A stretch of 64,000 nucleotides of DNA from UBA4459 sp963776205 (GTDB lineage: Bacteria > Bacteroidota > Bacteroidia > Bacteroidales > F082). Positions 45,532 to 53,647 of the stretch are shown here, in pieces (within the stretch, counting starts at the first letter, position 1; the number at the start of each line of letters is the position of its first letter). The notes below the pieces were generated by a model that was not told the DNA's origin, searched no databases, and worked only from the letters and a program-made list of their open reading frames with translations. The position numbers and the translations under genes were made by a program. The stretch is from assembly GCA_963776205.1 (NCBI GenBank), contig CAVZLR010000001.1:744001-808000 (forward strand). The letters are read 5' to 3'.

Positions 45532-47178
45532 ATGTTAAAGAAAATTTTTCCAATAATTATTGTTCTTACCGTGGCAGTTGTAATGAACAGCTGCGAAAAT
45601 GCCAATAAAAAGGCTACAGAAGAAACTACAGAACCCTCTTACGATATGGCCGAATACGCTGATTTTACATTAACAACTGATATTTCCCATCTGAGTGAAA
45701 ACCAGAAGGAAATGCTCCTCCTCCTTTTCAAGGCGGCAGATTTAACGGATGAGATTTTCTGGATGCAAAATATAGGCGATAAAGAAGCTTTTCTGGCTAG
45801 TATTGAAGATCCGGCTTTAAGGCAATATGCTAAAATTAATTACGGTCCCTGGGATGAACTGAATAACCTCACCCCTTTTATCGAAGGATACGGACCTAAA
45901 CCTGCCGGCGCTGAATTTTATCCACCTGATATGTCCAAGGAAGAGTTTAATTCCTTTGATGATGAAAATAAAACCAGTTTGTATACTTTGATCAGGAGAA
46001 ATGAAGAACAGGAGTTGACAACAGTTTGGTACCACAATGCATATAAAGATAGAACAGATAACATTGCAATGCTGCTCGAAGAAGCAGCGCAATTAGCGGA
46101 CGATCCGGGGTTTGCCAACTATTTGAATTTAAGAGCCAAAGCCTTACGCACAGATGATTATTTTGAAAGTGATATGGCCTGGATTGACATGAAGGACAAC
46201 CTGATAGATTTGGTAATCGGACCTATAGAAAATTATACCGATGGTCTGTATGGATATAAAGCAGCCCATGAAGCTTATATCCTGATAAAAGATGTGGAAT
46301 GGAGCGAAAAACTGGCCAAATATGCTGCTTTTTTACCTCAATTGCAAACAGAATTACCAGTAGAACAGGTGTATAAAAACGAAGTGCCGGGTTCAGACGT
46401 GGATCTAAACGCCTATGATGTTATATATTATGCAGGTGATTGCAATATGGCGGGAAAAACAATAGCCATTAACTTACCCAATGATGAGCGTGTACAGTTA
46501 GAAAAAGGCACCAGAAAGTTGCAATTGAAAAATGCCATGCAGGCGAAATTTGACAAAATATTAGTTCCGATTTCAGAAATGGTCATCACGCCTGAGCAAC
46601 GTAAGCATATCACCTTTACTGCTTTCTTTTCCAATACTATGTTTCATGAAGTTTCGCATGGTATGGGCATTAAAAATACGATCAATGGCAAAGGCTCTGC
46701 CCGTAAAGCCTTAAAAGAAAAGTATTCAGCCATTGAAGAAGGAAAAGCAGATATACTTGGACTTTACCTTGTAACAAAACTCAACGAAATGGGCGAATTT
46801 AATGATACCGACCTGATGGATAACTACGTCACTTTTATGGCGGGCATTTTCAGATCAGTTCGTTTTGGAGCTTCCAGTGCGCATGGTATGGCCAATATGC
46901 TGCGTTTCAATTATTTTCTTGAAAAAGGCGCCTTTGCCAGGAATGATGATGGTACTTATTCGGTTGATATGGAAAAAATGAAAGCTGCTTCTACTGATCT
47001 TACGCAAAAAATTCTGAAAATTCAGGGAGATGGTGATTACGAAGCGGCCACCAACTGGATAGAAACAGATGGTGTTATTAAACCGCAATTACAGGCCGAC
47101 CTTGACAGAATCAATGATGCTGGAGTTCCGGTTGACATTGTTTTCACCCAGGGACCTGAAGTATTGGGATTGAAATAG
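45532..47178 (+). CDS. M49-like (dipeptidyl peptidase III family) zinc metallohydrolase, lipoprotein
   Basis: The 548-residue protein has a lipoprotein signal (TVAVVMNSC, Cys about residue 22). The zinc motif TMFHEVSHGMG has H372 and H376. The third ligand lies in AIEEGKADILGLYLV, where EEGKAD parallels the EECRAE motif of dipeptidyl peptidase III. Canonical M49 enzymes have HExxxH, but this protein has HExxH, as seen in a bacterial branch. It probably acts on peptides in the periplasm; some relatives of this branch are only called Zn-dependent hydrolases. A promoter lies just upstream, and a bidirectional terminator downstream separates it from the convergent pseudouridine synthase gene. Confidence 0.78.
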   Translation: MLKKIFPIIIVLTVAVVMNSCENANKKATEETTEPSYDMAEYADFTLTTDISHLSENQKEMLLLLFKAADLTDEIFWMQNIGDKEAFLASIEDPALRQYAKINYGPWDELNNLTPFIEGYGPKPAGAEFYPPDMSKEEFNSFDDENKTSLYTLIRRNEEQELTTVWYHNAYKDRTDNIAMLLEEAAQLADDPGFANYLNLRAKALRTDDYFESDMAWIDMKDNLIDLVIGPIENYTDGLYGYKAAHEAYILIKDVEWSEKLAKYAAFLPQLQTELPVEQVYKNEVPGSDVDLNAYDVIYYAGDCNMAGKTIAINLPNDERVQLEKGTRKLQLKNAMQAKFDKILVPISEMVITPEQRKHITFTAFFSNTMFHEVSHGMGIKNTINGKGSARKALKEKYSAIEEGKADILGLYLVTKLNEMGEFNDTDLMDNYVTFMAGIFRSVRFGASSAHGMANMLRFNYFLEKGAFARNDDGTYSVDMEKMKAASTDLTQKILKIQGDGDYEAATNWIETDGVIKPQLQADLDRINDAGVPVDIVFTQGPEVLGLK

Positions 47179-47199
47179 AAAATACGATTGATATAATAA

Positions 47200-47226
47200 G
47201 AAACCCCGCTTTTAGCGGGGTTTTTA
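47200..47226. terminator. Bidirectional intrinsic terminator
   Basis: AAACCCCGCT pairs with AGCGGGGTTT around a TT-rich loop and is flanked by A and T runs on both sides. It lies between convergent genes (M49-like on plus, pseudouridine synthase on minus) and can terminate both. Confidence 0.85.
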
Positions 47227-47228
47227 AT

Positions 47229-48032
47229 TTATGCGATGCGTTTCAAGATGTTCACTTCTTCCTGTGTTAGCTCCCTGAATTTACCACGCGGGAGATCCTT
47301 TTTTGTTAACCCTGCAAAAAATACGCGGTCAAGTTTTATCACCTTATAGCCCAGGTGTTCAAATATCCGCCTGACAATTCTGTTTTTACCCGAGTGAAGT
47401 TCAAGTCCCACCTGTGTGTTGTCATGCTCACTGCTCACATAGGATATTTTGTCGGGTTTAATAAATCCATCTTCAAGTTCTAAACCATTGGTTATTTCGA
47501 TGATATCGCTTTTGTGCAGCGGTTTATCAAGATACACATGGTAAATCTTTTTTACATTGTGTTTGGGATGGGTGAGTTTTTTAGCCAGCTCACCATCATT
47601 CGTAAACAACAACAACCCAAGCGTATTCCGGTCGAGCCTTCCCACCGGGTAAATCCTTTCCTGACAGGCGTTTTGCATGAGGATCATTACTGTTTTTCGG
47701 TCATGTGGATCGTCAGATGTGGTGATAAAATCTTTGGGCTTATTTAAAAGAAAGTAGCGTTTTTTCTCCCGTTTTAAAGCCTCGCCACCACATATCACCT
47801 TATCTTCAGGGTTGATTTTGGTTCCCAGTTCAGTGACAATTTTTCCATTTACTTTAACAATTCCGCTTTCTATGAGTTTATCAGCCTCCCTGCGGGAACA
47901 AACACCCGCATTGGCCAGGTATTTATTCAAACGGATGAGGCCATCATTTTTGTTATCAGCCTTCCTGCTTGGCTTGAAGCTGGTGCTTTTTGAGCTTTTA
48001 AAAGTTTTCTTTGGGTATTTTTTATGTTCCAT
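47229..48032 (-). CDS. RluB-type 23S rRNA pseudouridine synthase
   Basis: I chose the start at 48032 (MEHKKYPKKTFKS) over an upstream ATG because the extra ten codons are hydrophobic and unlike the family. The N-terminal tail is Lys-rich. An S4 RNA-binding domain follows: IRLNKYLANAGVCSRREADK with LIESGIVKVNG. The catalytic domain has IYPVGRLDRNTLGLLLFTND, whose Asp is the catalytic aspartate, and RLHSGKNRIVRRIF-like sequence near the end (ELHSGKNRIVRRIFEHLGYK). This is the RsuA/RluB/RluE family, which modifies rRNA uridines. Length matches RluB. Confidence 0.9.
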   Translation of the reverse strand: MEHKKYPKKTFKSSKSTSFKPSRKADNKNDGLIRLNKYLANAGVCSRREADKLIESGIVKVNGKIVTELGTKINPEDKVICGGEALKREKKRYFLLNKPKDFITTSDDPHDRKTVMILMQNACQERIYPVGRLDRNTLGLLLFTNDGELAKKLTHPKHNVKKIYHVYLDKPLHKSDIIEITNGLELEDGFIKPDKISYVSSEHDNTQVGLELHSGKNRIVRRIFEHLGYKVIKLDRVFFAGLTKKDLPRGKFRELTQEEVNILKRIA

Positions 48033-48196
48033 AAGGCAGATAAATCTGCTGCAAATGTACAAATGTTATTTTCTGATATTTAGAAAGTTGATTATAATCT
48101 GTTCTTAGAAATATTACCCGACAGTGTGTGATAAACACTTGCTTTTTCCTGCCGAAATAACTATATTTACACAGCAAATCGAAAAACACGAAGGTC

Positions 48197-49318
48197 ATGC
48201 CGGAAAAAATCATCACCCTTGCTACACTTACCTACATGCGGGCACAATTGCTTTGTGCAATGCTCGAAAGCAATGGTATTGAGTGTTTTATGACCAACAT
48301 CAACCGCATGAAAGAAAGTCCGGGAGGTGTGCTTATTAAAATACAGGCAGAAGACAGCGAAAAAGCGGTTAAAATATTTGAAGATTTCAGAGCTTCATAC
48401 GGTGTAAATAAGGAAGAAGCGGTAGCCTATATGAAAAGTATCCGTCGTATTCTTGTTCCGGTTGACTTCAGTGTGCATGCTGAAAACGCAGCATTTTATG
48501 CACTTAAAATAGCAGGGGCTTTAAAAGCAGACATCAAATTGATCAATGCTTACCTTGACCCGATGGGCACCCCACAAACCTATCTTGAATCCTATTCATA
48601 TCAACTGAATCTCGATACCATTATCCGCGAAGTGGAAGAGGAAACGGAAAAAAGTCTTAGGTCGCTTTCCAACAGACTGCAAGACAAAATTCAATCAAAA
48701 AATATAAAGGATGTAAAAATAAGTTTTGACCTTTTTAAAGGCAATGCAACTGATACAATTTTAAACCAGATCAGAGAATATGATCCCGCATTAGTGATTA
48801 TGGGAACAAGGGGTAATAAACTGGAGGGATTTAGAACTTACAGCAGTACCACAGCACAAATAATTAGAAAATCGGATATACCGATTATGGCCGTACCGCA
48901 AAATTATGACGGTATGAATTTTACTTACCCGAAACGTGTATTGTATGCAACGGATTTCGATAAATCAGATTATACAGCCCTGCGAAGACTTTCGTCTTTT
49001 GCCAAACCATTTAATGCCAAAATATATTGCGTTCATGCTGCGCTGGAAGATGATAATGAAATGGATGAGATGGAAATGAGAAAAGTGCGCAATTACCTGC
49101 TGGATACCATGCTTGAACCAAACATTGAATGTGGTATTTTAGAGACAATTGACTTGCAGCAGGGATTTGAAAATTTCATCAGGGAAAATCAGATTGATGT
49201 GCTGGCTGTTAATACACGCAAACGGAACTTTATCGAAAAGCTGTATAAACCTAGCGTTGCTAAAAAATTCCTGTTCCACTCCAACATTCCTTTATTGGTA
49301 TTCCAGGCCAAACCTTAA
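48197..49318 (+). CDS. DUF2007-like domain fused to two universal stress protein domains
   Basis: The 373-residue protein begins with a short DUF2007-like domain (~1-72: TLATLTYMRAQLLCAMLESN, then GGVLIKIQAEDSEKAVKIFE). Two Usp modules follow. The first (~90-240) begins RRILVPVDFSVHAENAAFYA and has VIMGTRGNKLEGF, a G-x-x-G nucleotide-like segment. The second (~250-373) begins KRVLYATDFDKSDYTALRRL. The DUF2007 fold resembles a PII-like signalling module in some proteins. The arrangement suggests a stress or nucleotide sensor that regulates another process. It is cytoplasmic. Confidence 0.82.
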   Translation: MPEKIITLATLTYMRAQLLCAMLESNGIECFMTNINRMKESPGGVLIKIQAEDSEKAVKIFEDFRASYGVNKEEAVAYMKSIRRILVPVDFSVHAENAAFYALKIAGALKADIKLINAYLDPMGTPQTYLESYSYQLNLDTIIREVEEETEKSLRSLSNRLQDKIQSKNIKDVKISFDLFKGNATDTILNQIREYDPALVIMGTRGNKLEGFRTYSSTTAQIIRKSDIPIMAVPQNYDGMNFTYPKRVLYATDFDKSDYTALRRLSSFAKPFNAKIYCVHAALEDDNEMDEMEMRKVRNYLLDTMLEPNIECGILETIDLQQGFENFIRENQIDVLAVNTRKRNFIEKLYKPSVAKKFLFHSNIPLLVFQAKP

Positions 49319-49689
49319 TCCAGATCGGGCATTTCTGGATAAAAAGCGTCTTTGATATGTTCAATGCTTTCAGCATTGTTGTCTATAACAATCGAAATGA
49401 TATCAAAGCGTGTGTCCATATTAATATCATGGATTTCCAGGTAGGCTTCTGCCGCACGGATCATAAAGTTTTCTTTGGCAATTCCAACAGCTTCCGATGG
49501 TTCGCCAAAATAACGGGTACTCCTGGTTTTAACTTCTACCATAACTAATTCTTCACCATCTTTCGCAACCATGTCAATTTCATCTTTTTCATGTCGCCAG
49601 TTGGTTTCAATGATCTGAAATCCGATTTCTTCCAGGAATTTTCTGGCAATCAACTCTCCCTTTTTCCCAAGTTCATTGTGTTCCGCCAT
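49315..49689 (-). CDS. YraN family (UPF0102) nuclease-like protein
   Basis: The 124-residue protein begins EHNELGKKGELIARKFLEEI, then NWRHEKDEIDMVAKDGEELV and MVEVKTRSTRYFGEPSEAV. This is the UPF0102 pattern with a restriction-endonuclease-like core (E, D, E-x-K). Catalytic activity is not well established for the family. Its 3' end overlaps the convergent USP fusion gene by a few bases. It sits two bases downstream of the LD-carboxypeptidase gene, so the two are likely co-transcribed. Confidence 0.9.
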   Translation of the reverse strand: MAEHNELGKKGELIARKFLEEIGFQIIETNWRHEKDEIDMVAKDGEELVMVEVKTRSTRYFGEPSEAVGIAKENFMIRAAEAYLEIHDINMDTRFDIISIVIDNNAESIEHIKDAFYPEMPDLD

Positions 49690-49691
49690 CG

Positions 49692-50593
49692 TTAATCTAA
49701 AAAGGTGATTTGAGCATGATCATTCACATCCAGTCTTACTTTAGCTCCCATTATCAATGGACGGTTGTCGTTAAAATGTCCGGCAGGAAATCCAAAGCAT
49801 ACCGGGTAATCATAAGCTGAAACCGCTTCTTTAATAATTTGATAAGCCGTTTTTCCATATGGTACATTCGTTATCATTCATATCGGTCATTCCGCCAACG
49901 ATCAAACCATTCAGGTTTTCAAGTGATACCGGCCCTTTTTAATGCCATCATCATGCGATCGACATGATACAGGTATTCGTCCAGGTCTTCAATAAATAAT
50001 ATCTTTCCGCTTACATCAGGAAAAGATATGCTGCCCATCAGGCTGTACAAAACCGACAAATTACCTCCGGTAAGTAAACCTTCAGCGTAACCGTTTTTGT
50101 TCAAATGATGCGGATCAATTGTGTAATTCGGTATTGCTCCCCGAAGCACGTCAAACAAACCTTGCAAAGCTTTTTCTGTGTTCTCCTGAAAATTGATAGG
50201 CATGGAAGCATGCAGGGTTTGAATATTCAGAACGGAATTGATATGGCTATGGAAAACGGTTACATCACTATAACCCACCAGCCATTTAGGTTGTTTTATA
50301 AACTGGTCGAAATTCAATAAATCAATAATTCTTACACTTCCATAGCCTCCCCTGACAAAAAAAACGGCTTTTATTTCCGTATCGTCCAGCTGTTGCTGCA
50401 TAGTGGATGCGCGTATTGTATCGTTTCCGGCAAATTGATTATCAGTGGCAAATAAATCGTTTTTATAAACAGGAATAAAACCCTGTGATTCAATAATATG
50501 GATGGCTTTTTCAACTTCTTCCGGTTTTATTTTCCGGGCGGGGGCCACCAGGCCGATTTTGTCACCTTTAATAAGCGAGGGAGGCTTTATCAT
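49692..50593 (-). CDS. LD-carboxypeptidase (S66 family), frame-broken twice
   Basis: The first 220 residues begin IKPPSLIKGDKIGLVAPARK and contain AVFFVRGGYGSVRIIDLLNF, in which the S66 nucleophile is usually the Ser of the G-x-x-S turn (GYGSVR). LFIEDLDEYLYHVDRMMMAL near residue 200 carries the family's Glu. One slip near 49920 moves the frame to LENLNGLIVGGMTDMNDNE, and a second near 49867 to VPYGKTAYQIIKEAVSAYDY and the end CFGFPAGHFNDNRPL with the His. Removing one base at each gives a normal 300-residue LdcA-type enzyme. It trims L,D-linked tetrapeptides in murein recycling. Confidence 0.82.
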
Positions 50594-50607
50594 GTTTAGT
50601 TGTTTGT

Positions 50608-50615
50608 TAACTTTG
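50608..50615 (+). promoter_or_regulatory. TAnnTTTG minus-7 box of metG
   Basis: TAACTTTG lies 25 bp before the ATG of metG in the divergent spacer with the LD-carboxypeptidase gene. It is identical to the box upstream of the triple TonB-domain gene. Confidence 0.45.
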
Positions 50616-50640
50616 CCGAAATTAAGGAAAAAACGACTTT

Positions 50641-52690
50641 ATGCCTAAAAACTTCAAACGATACACCATCACTTCGGCCCTGCCATATGCCAATGGGCCT
50701 ATACATATCGGACACCTTGCCGGTGTATATGTACCGGCAGATATTTATGCCAGGTATTTACGAATGAAAGGTGAAGATGTACTTTTTATTGGTGGTTCAG
50801 ATGAGCATGGCGTGCCGATCACCATTAAAGCACGTGCTGAGGGCGTTCCGCCACAAGAAATTGTCGACAGGTATCATGAACAGATTAAAAAGTCGTTTGA
50901 AGAATTTGGTATTTCTTTCGACGTGTATTCCCGAACTTCTGCACCCATACATCATGAAACAGCATCAGATTTTTTTCTGAAACTATATAAAAAAGGTGAT
51001 TTCATTGAAAAAACCAACGAGCAATATTTTGACGAAGAAACGCAACATTTTTTAGCCGACAGGTACATCACTGGCACTTGTCCTCATTGTGGAAATGAAA
51101 AAGCCTATGGCGACCAGTGTGAAAATTGTGGAACATCCTTAAGTCCGATGGAATTGATCAACCCGAAATCAGCACTGAGTGGCAATGTCCCTGTTTTAAA
51201 AGAAACCAAACACTGGTACCTGCCGCTGGATCAATATGAAGAATGGTTGAACGAATGGATTATCGAGGGCCACAAGGACGATTGGAAAGCCAATGTATAC
51301 GGGCAGGTAAAATCGTGGATCGACCATGGACTAAAACCCAGAGCAGTTACCCGCGACCTGGACTGGGGTGTAAAGGTCCCGCTGAAAGATGCCGAAGGTA
51401 AAGTGCTGTATGTGTGGTTTGACGCGCCGATTGGCTATATTTCAGCTGCCAAAGAATGGAGTGAAAAAACCGGAAACGACTGGAAACCTTACTGGAAGGA
51501 CGATGATTCAAAACTGGTGCATTTTATCGGGAAAGACAATATTGTATTCCATTGCATTATTTTTCCGGCCATGCTGAAAGCCGAAGGCAGTTATATATTA
51601 CCTGACAATGTGCCTGCCAACGAGTTTTTAAACCTGGAAAACGATAAAATCTCTACCTCAAGAAACTGGGCTGTTTGGCTGCATGAATATTTGAAAGATT
51701 TTCCTGAAAAACAAGACGTATTGCGCTATGTGCTGACCGCTAATGCCCCTGAAACAAAGGACAATGATTTTACATGGAAAGATTTCCAGGCGCGCAATAA
51801 TAATGAATTATTGGCCATTTTTGGAAACCTGGTGAACCGCACCCTGGTGTTAACACAAAAATATTTTGACGGCAAGGTTCCGGCCATCACCGAATTGGAT
51901 GATGTGGCTAAAAGTACGCTGGAAGAAATGAAAACCTATCCGGATAAAATTTCCAGCAGCCTTGACAGGTATCGTTTCCGTGAAGCGTTGTCAGAATTGA
52001 TGAACCTGGCACGCCTGGGTAATAAATACCTGACGGATATGGAACCGTGGAAAGATTTACAAAACGGACGAGGACAAAGTGAAGACCATATTGAATGTGT
52101 CACTGCAAATTATAGCTAACCTGGCAGTGCTCTCTGAACCGTTTTTGCCATTTACAGCTAAGAAGCTACAGGAAATGCTGGGCATGTCAGCCGCGGTTTG
52201 GTCAGATGCCGGAAATACGGAATTGATAGAAACAGGAAGGATTTTAAACACCCCTGAACTTTTATTTGCCCGCATTGAAGACACGGAAGTGGATGCACAG
52301 GTACAGCGATTATTGAATACAAAAAATGAAAACGAAAAAATGACAGCAGCCAAACCTGCCAAAGAAGAAATCGTTTTTGAGGATTTCATGAAAATGGATA
52401 TCAGGACAGGAACCATTTTGGAGGCAGAAAAAGTAGCCAAAACCAAAAAACTCTTGCAACTGAAAATTGATACAGGCATCGACCAGCGTACAGTTGTTTC
52501 GGGTATTGCCGAATATTATGAACCTGATCAGATCATAGGGAAAAAAGTAAGCATCCTTGTGAACCTGGCGCCCCGGAAATTGCGGGGTATCGAATCGCAG
52601 GGCATGATATTGATGGCTGAAGACGCAGATGGAAAACTTTGTTTTGTGTCGCCCACGGAGGATGTTTCGAACGGGAGTGAGGTAAAATAA
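50641..52690 (+). CDS. metG: Methionyl-tRNA synthetase, frame-broken by one base
   Basis: The start has ITSALPYANGPIHIGHLAGV (HIGH motif), and residues ~145-170 have the zinc-type knuckle CPHCGNEKAYGDQCENCG. ENDKISTSRNWAVW carries the K-x-S-x-S (KMSKS-equivalent: KISTS). The anticodon domain includes FGNLVNRTL. A C-terminal EMAP/Trbp111-like tRNA-binding domain (DFMKMDIRTGTILEAEKVAK) completes about 680 residues. The frame changes near 52051-52053: dropping one A from AAA gives EPWKIYKTDEDKVKTILNVS. The enzyme charges tRNA-Met and is essential, so this slip is likely a sequence error. Confidence 0.9.
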
Positions 52691-52701
52691 TGATAAAATA
52701 G

Positions 52702-52709
52702 TATTTTTG
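52702..52709 (+). promoter_or_regulatory. TAnnTTTG minus-7 box of the degenerate tRNA copy
   Basis: TATTTTTG lies 14 bp upstream of GGCCTCATA (52724), the 5' end of a degenerate tRNA-Arg. Distance and sequence fit a tRNA promoter, which indicates that this copy was once expressed in place. Confidence 0.45.
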
Positions 52710-52732
52710 CACTCCGAAATTATGGCCTCATA

Positions 52733-52760
52733 CCTGTCCGAATGAATTCATTCAGGAGGG
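52733..52760. repeat. Palindromic insert 1 in degenerate tRNA
   Basis: TCCGAATG and CATTCAGGA flank AATT, giving an imperfect hairpin that begins CCTG and ends GGAGGG. It separates the tRNA acceptor from the D-arm and has the same CCxG start as the other inserts of the locus. Confidence 0.55.
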
Positions 52761-52765
52761 GTTAA

Positions 52766-52784
52766 AGGGATACCCGCCCGAACG
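52766..52784 (+). repeat. 19-bp direct repeat, left copy
   Basis: AGGGATACCCGCCCGAACG recurs with one change at 53249-53267 (T for C at position 13). The two copies frame the intact tRNA-Arg and the GIY-YIG gene, at a distance of 483 bp. They comprise tRNA D-arm sequence plus the start of a palindromic insert. Confidence 0.65.
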
Positions 52785-52866
52785 ACCCGTTATTAATTTG
52801 TAATAACCTCTATATGATTATCTGAAAATTATTAATTTCGCAACCCTGCTGAATTAAATGGAATAT

Positions 52867-52938
52867 GGCCCCGTAGTTCAACGGATAGAATAAGGGTTTC
52901 CTAAACCTTAGATACAGGTTCGATTCCTGTCGGGGCTA
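52867..52938 (+). tRNA. tRNA-Arg (anticodon CCT)
   Basis: A full cloverleaf is visible. The acceptor is GGCCCCG with CGGGGCT (one G-T pair). The D stem is GTTC/GAAT, and the anticodon stem AGGGT/ACCTT holds loop TTCCTAA with anticodon CCT. The variable loop is AGAT. The T stem ACAGG/CCTGT has loop TTCGATT, and the discriminator is A. CCA is not encoded (next bases CAA). A hairpin and T run follow. This copy is intact and reads AGG codons. It lies between the two halves of a broken tRNA-Arg of the same anticodon. Confidence 0.92.
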
Positions 52939-52939
52939 C

Positions 52940-52968
52940 AAAATCCGGTGCGTTCGCCGATTTTTTTA
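52940..52968 (+). terminator. Terminator-like hairpin after tRNA-Arg
   Basis: AAT and CGG pair with CCG and ATT (one bulged C), followed by TTTTTTT. It lies directly behind the tRNA and before the GIY-YIG start. Confidence 0.5.
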
Positions 52969-52980
52969 TACTTCTGAAAC

Positions 52981-53232
52981 ATGTCATATTTTGCCTATGT
53001 GATATACAGTGATTCACACCAAAGATTTTATAAAGGCCACTGTGTGGATATTGATACGAGGCTTAAAGAACATAATTCTGGTAAAACGAAAAGTATTAAA
53101 GCATTTATTCCATTCAGGTTGGTTTATTTTGAAGAATTTGAAACACGCGAAGAATCAATTCATAGAGAAAAGTACTTTAAAACTGCTGCCGGCAGAAAAT
53201 TTATCAAATTAAAATTATTAAACAAACTCTAA
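52981..53232 (+). CDS. Small GIY-YIG nuclease-family protein
   Basis: The 83-residue protein is a single GIY-YIG domain. It begins YFAYVIYSDSHQRFYKGHCV, with YVIYS and FYKGH replacing the GIY and YIG elements. It continues DIDTRLKEHNSGKTKSIKAF, where the Arg of RLKEHN is catalytic in the family. FEEFETREESIHREKYFK follows, with the usual metal-site Glu (REKYFK). It ends after GRKFIKLKL. It is about the size of UPF0213/YhbQ-like proteins. It is likely a DNA nuclease but the target is unknown. The gene lies between an intact tRNA-Arg and the second half of a degenerate one, inside a 483-bp unit. Confidence 0.85.
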   Translation: MSYFAYVIYSDSHQRFYKGHCVDIDTRLKEHNSGKTKSIKAFIPFRLVYFEEFETREESIHREKYFKTAAGRKFIKLKLLNKL

Positions 53233-53255
53233 ATCTCTTGATTAGTTTAGGGATA

Positions 53256-53287
53256 CCCGCTCGAACGTGCCGTCTGGCTCGGGCGAG
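53256..53287. repeat. Palindromic insert 2 in degenerate tRNA
   Basis: CCCGCTCGA and TCGGGCGAG are imperfect arms around a GC-rich loop of 14 bases. It lies at the D-arm end, right after GGGATA, and a truncated relative begins at the same tRNA position at 52773. Confidence 0.6.
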
Positions 53288-53321
53288 GAATAGAAGTTTC
53301 CTAAACTTTAGATCCAGGTTC

Positions 53322-53357
53322 CCCGCCTGAATGACTGGCGTCAGACAGTCGGGCAGG
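53322..53357. repeat. Palindromic insert 3 in the T loop of the degenerate tRNA
   Basis: The 36-bp insert begins CCCGCCTGA and ends TCGGGCAGG, imperfect arms, with an inner stem TGAC/GTCA around TGGC. Removing it restores the seven-base loop TTCGAGT and a perfect CCAGG/CCTGG stem, so the boundaries are clear to the base. Confidence 0.65.
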
Positions 53358-53369
53358 GAGTCCTGGTGA

Positions 53370-53447
53370 GGCTACAAAAATTCTTTATATGAGAATTTTT
53401 CCGAATTGACAAACCTCTTGCAGACTGATTGTGAGTGGTTTTTTTGT
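53370..53447 (+). repeat. 78-bp direct repeat A: tRNA 3' end plus two terminators
   Basis: The first 32 bases (from GGCTACAAAAATTC) are identical to 62787 onward, and the remaining part differs at few positions. It contains hairpin 1 (AAAAATTCT, loop, AGAATTTTT) and hairpin 2, which ends GTGAGTGGTTTTTTT. The first hairpins serve as terminator of the tRNA. The second copy is 9.4 kb downstream. Confidence 0.75.
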
Positions 53448-53647
53448 TGTTAACTAAATTTTCTCAATAATGCAGTCTACATTAAGCTGATAACATACAT
53501 GCTGGTAAAGATTTTGCTAATGGTTAGGTGGTGAAAGTGAGATAGGTGTTTTCATTTGACAATCGCTATTGATTGAAGTATCTTTACAGTGATTCTTGAC
53601 TATGAGAACTTGTAAATTCAAATCCTATTAAACTCAAAATTATAAAC

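Larger units (their letters stand above)
52724..52789 (+). pseudogene. 5' half of a degenerate tRNA-Arg with palindromic inserts
   Basis: GGCCTCATA (52724-52732) equals the first nine positions of a tRNA. A 28-bp palindromic insert follows, and then GTTAAAGGGATA (52761-52772), matching the D-arm of the intact tRNA (GTTCAACGGATA). A second insert starts CCCGCCCGAACG. The 3' half of the same tRNA appears 480 bp downstream; its acceptor strand TGAGGCT pairs with GGCCTCA (one G-T). The gene is broken and not expected to yield a functional tRNA. Confidence 0.65.
53249..53374 (+). pseudogene. 3' half of a degenerate tRNA-Arg with two palindromic inserts
   Basis: AGGGATA (D-arm end) is followed by a 32-bp insert. 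GAATAGAAGT-TTCCTAA-ACTTT then carries the anticodon arm with CCT, followed by AGAT and CCAGG-TTC. A 36-bp insert (53322-53357) breaks the T loop. GAGT-CCTGG and TGAGGCT-A finish the tRNA at 53374. With inserts removed, every stem of an Arg(CCT) cloverleaf forms, pairing to the 5' half at 52724. The first 19 bases duplicate 52766-52784. It is broken and replaced in function by the intact copy between the halves. Confidence 0.7.

Noticed and set aside
52724..53374. A tRNA with introns
   Set aside because: Inserts are GC-rich palindromes without group I or II intron features, and the two halves are 480 bp apart with a whole second tRNA between them. A broken copy is the better reading.
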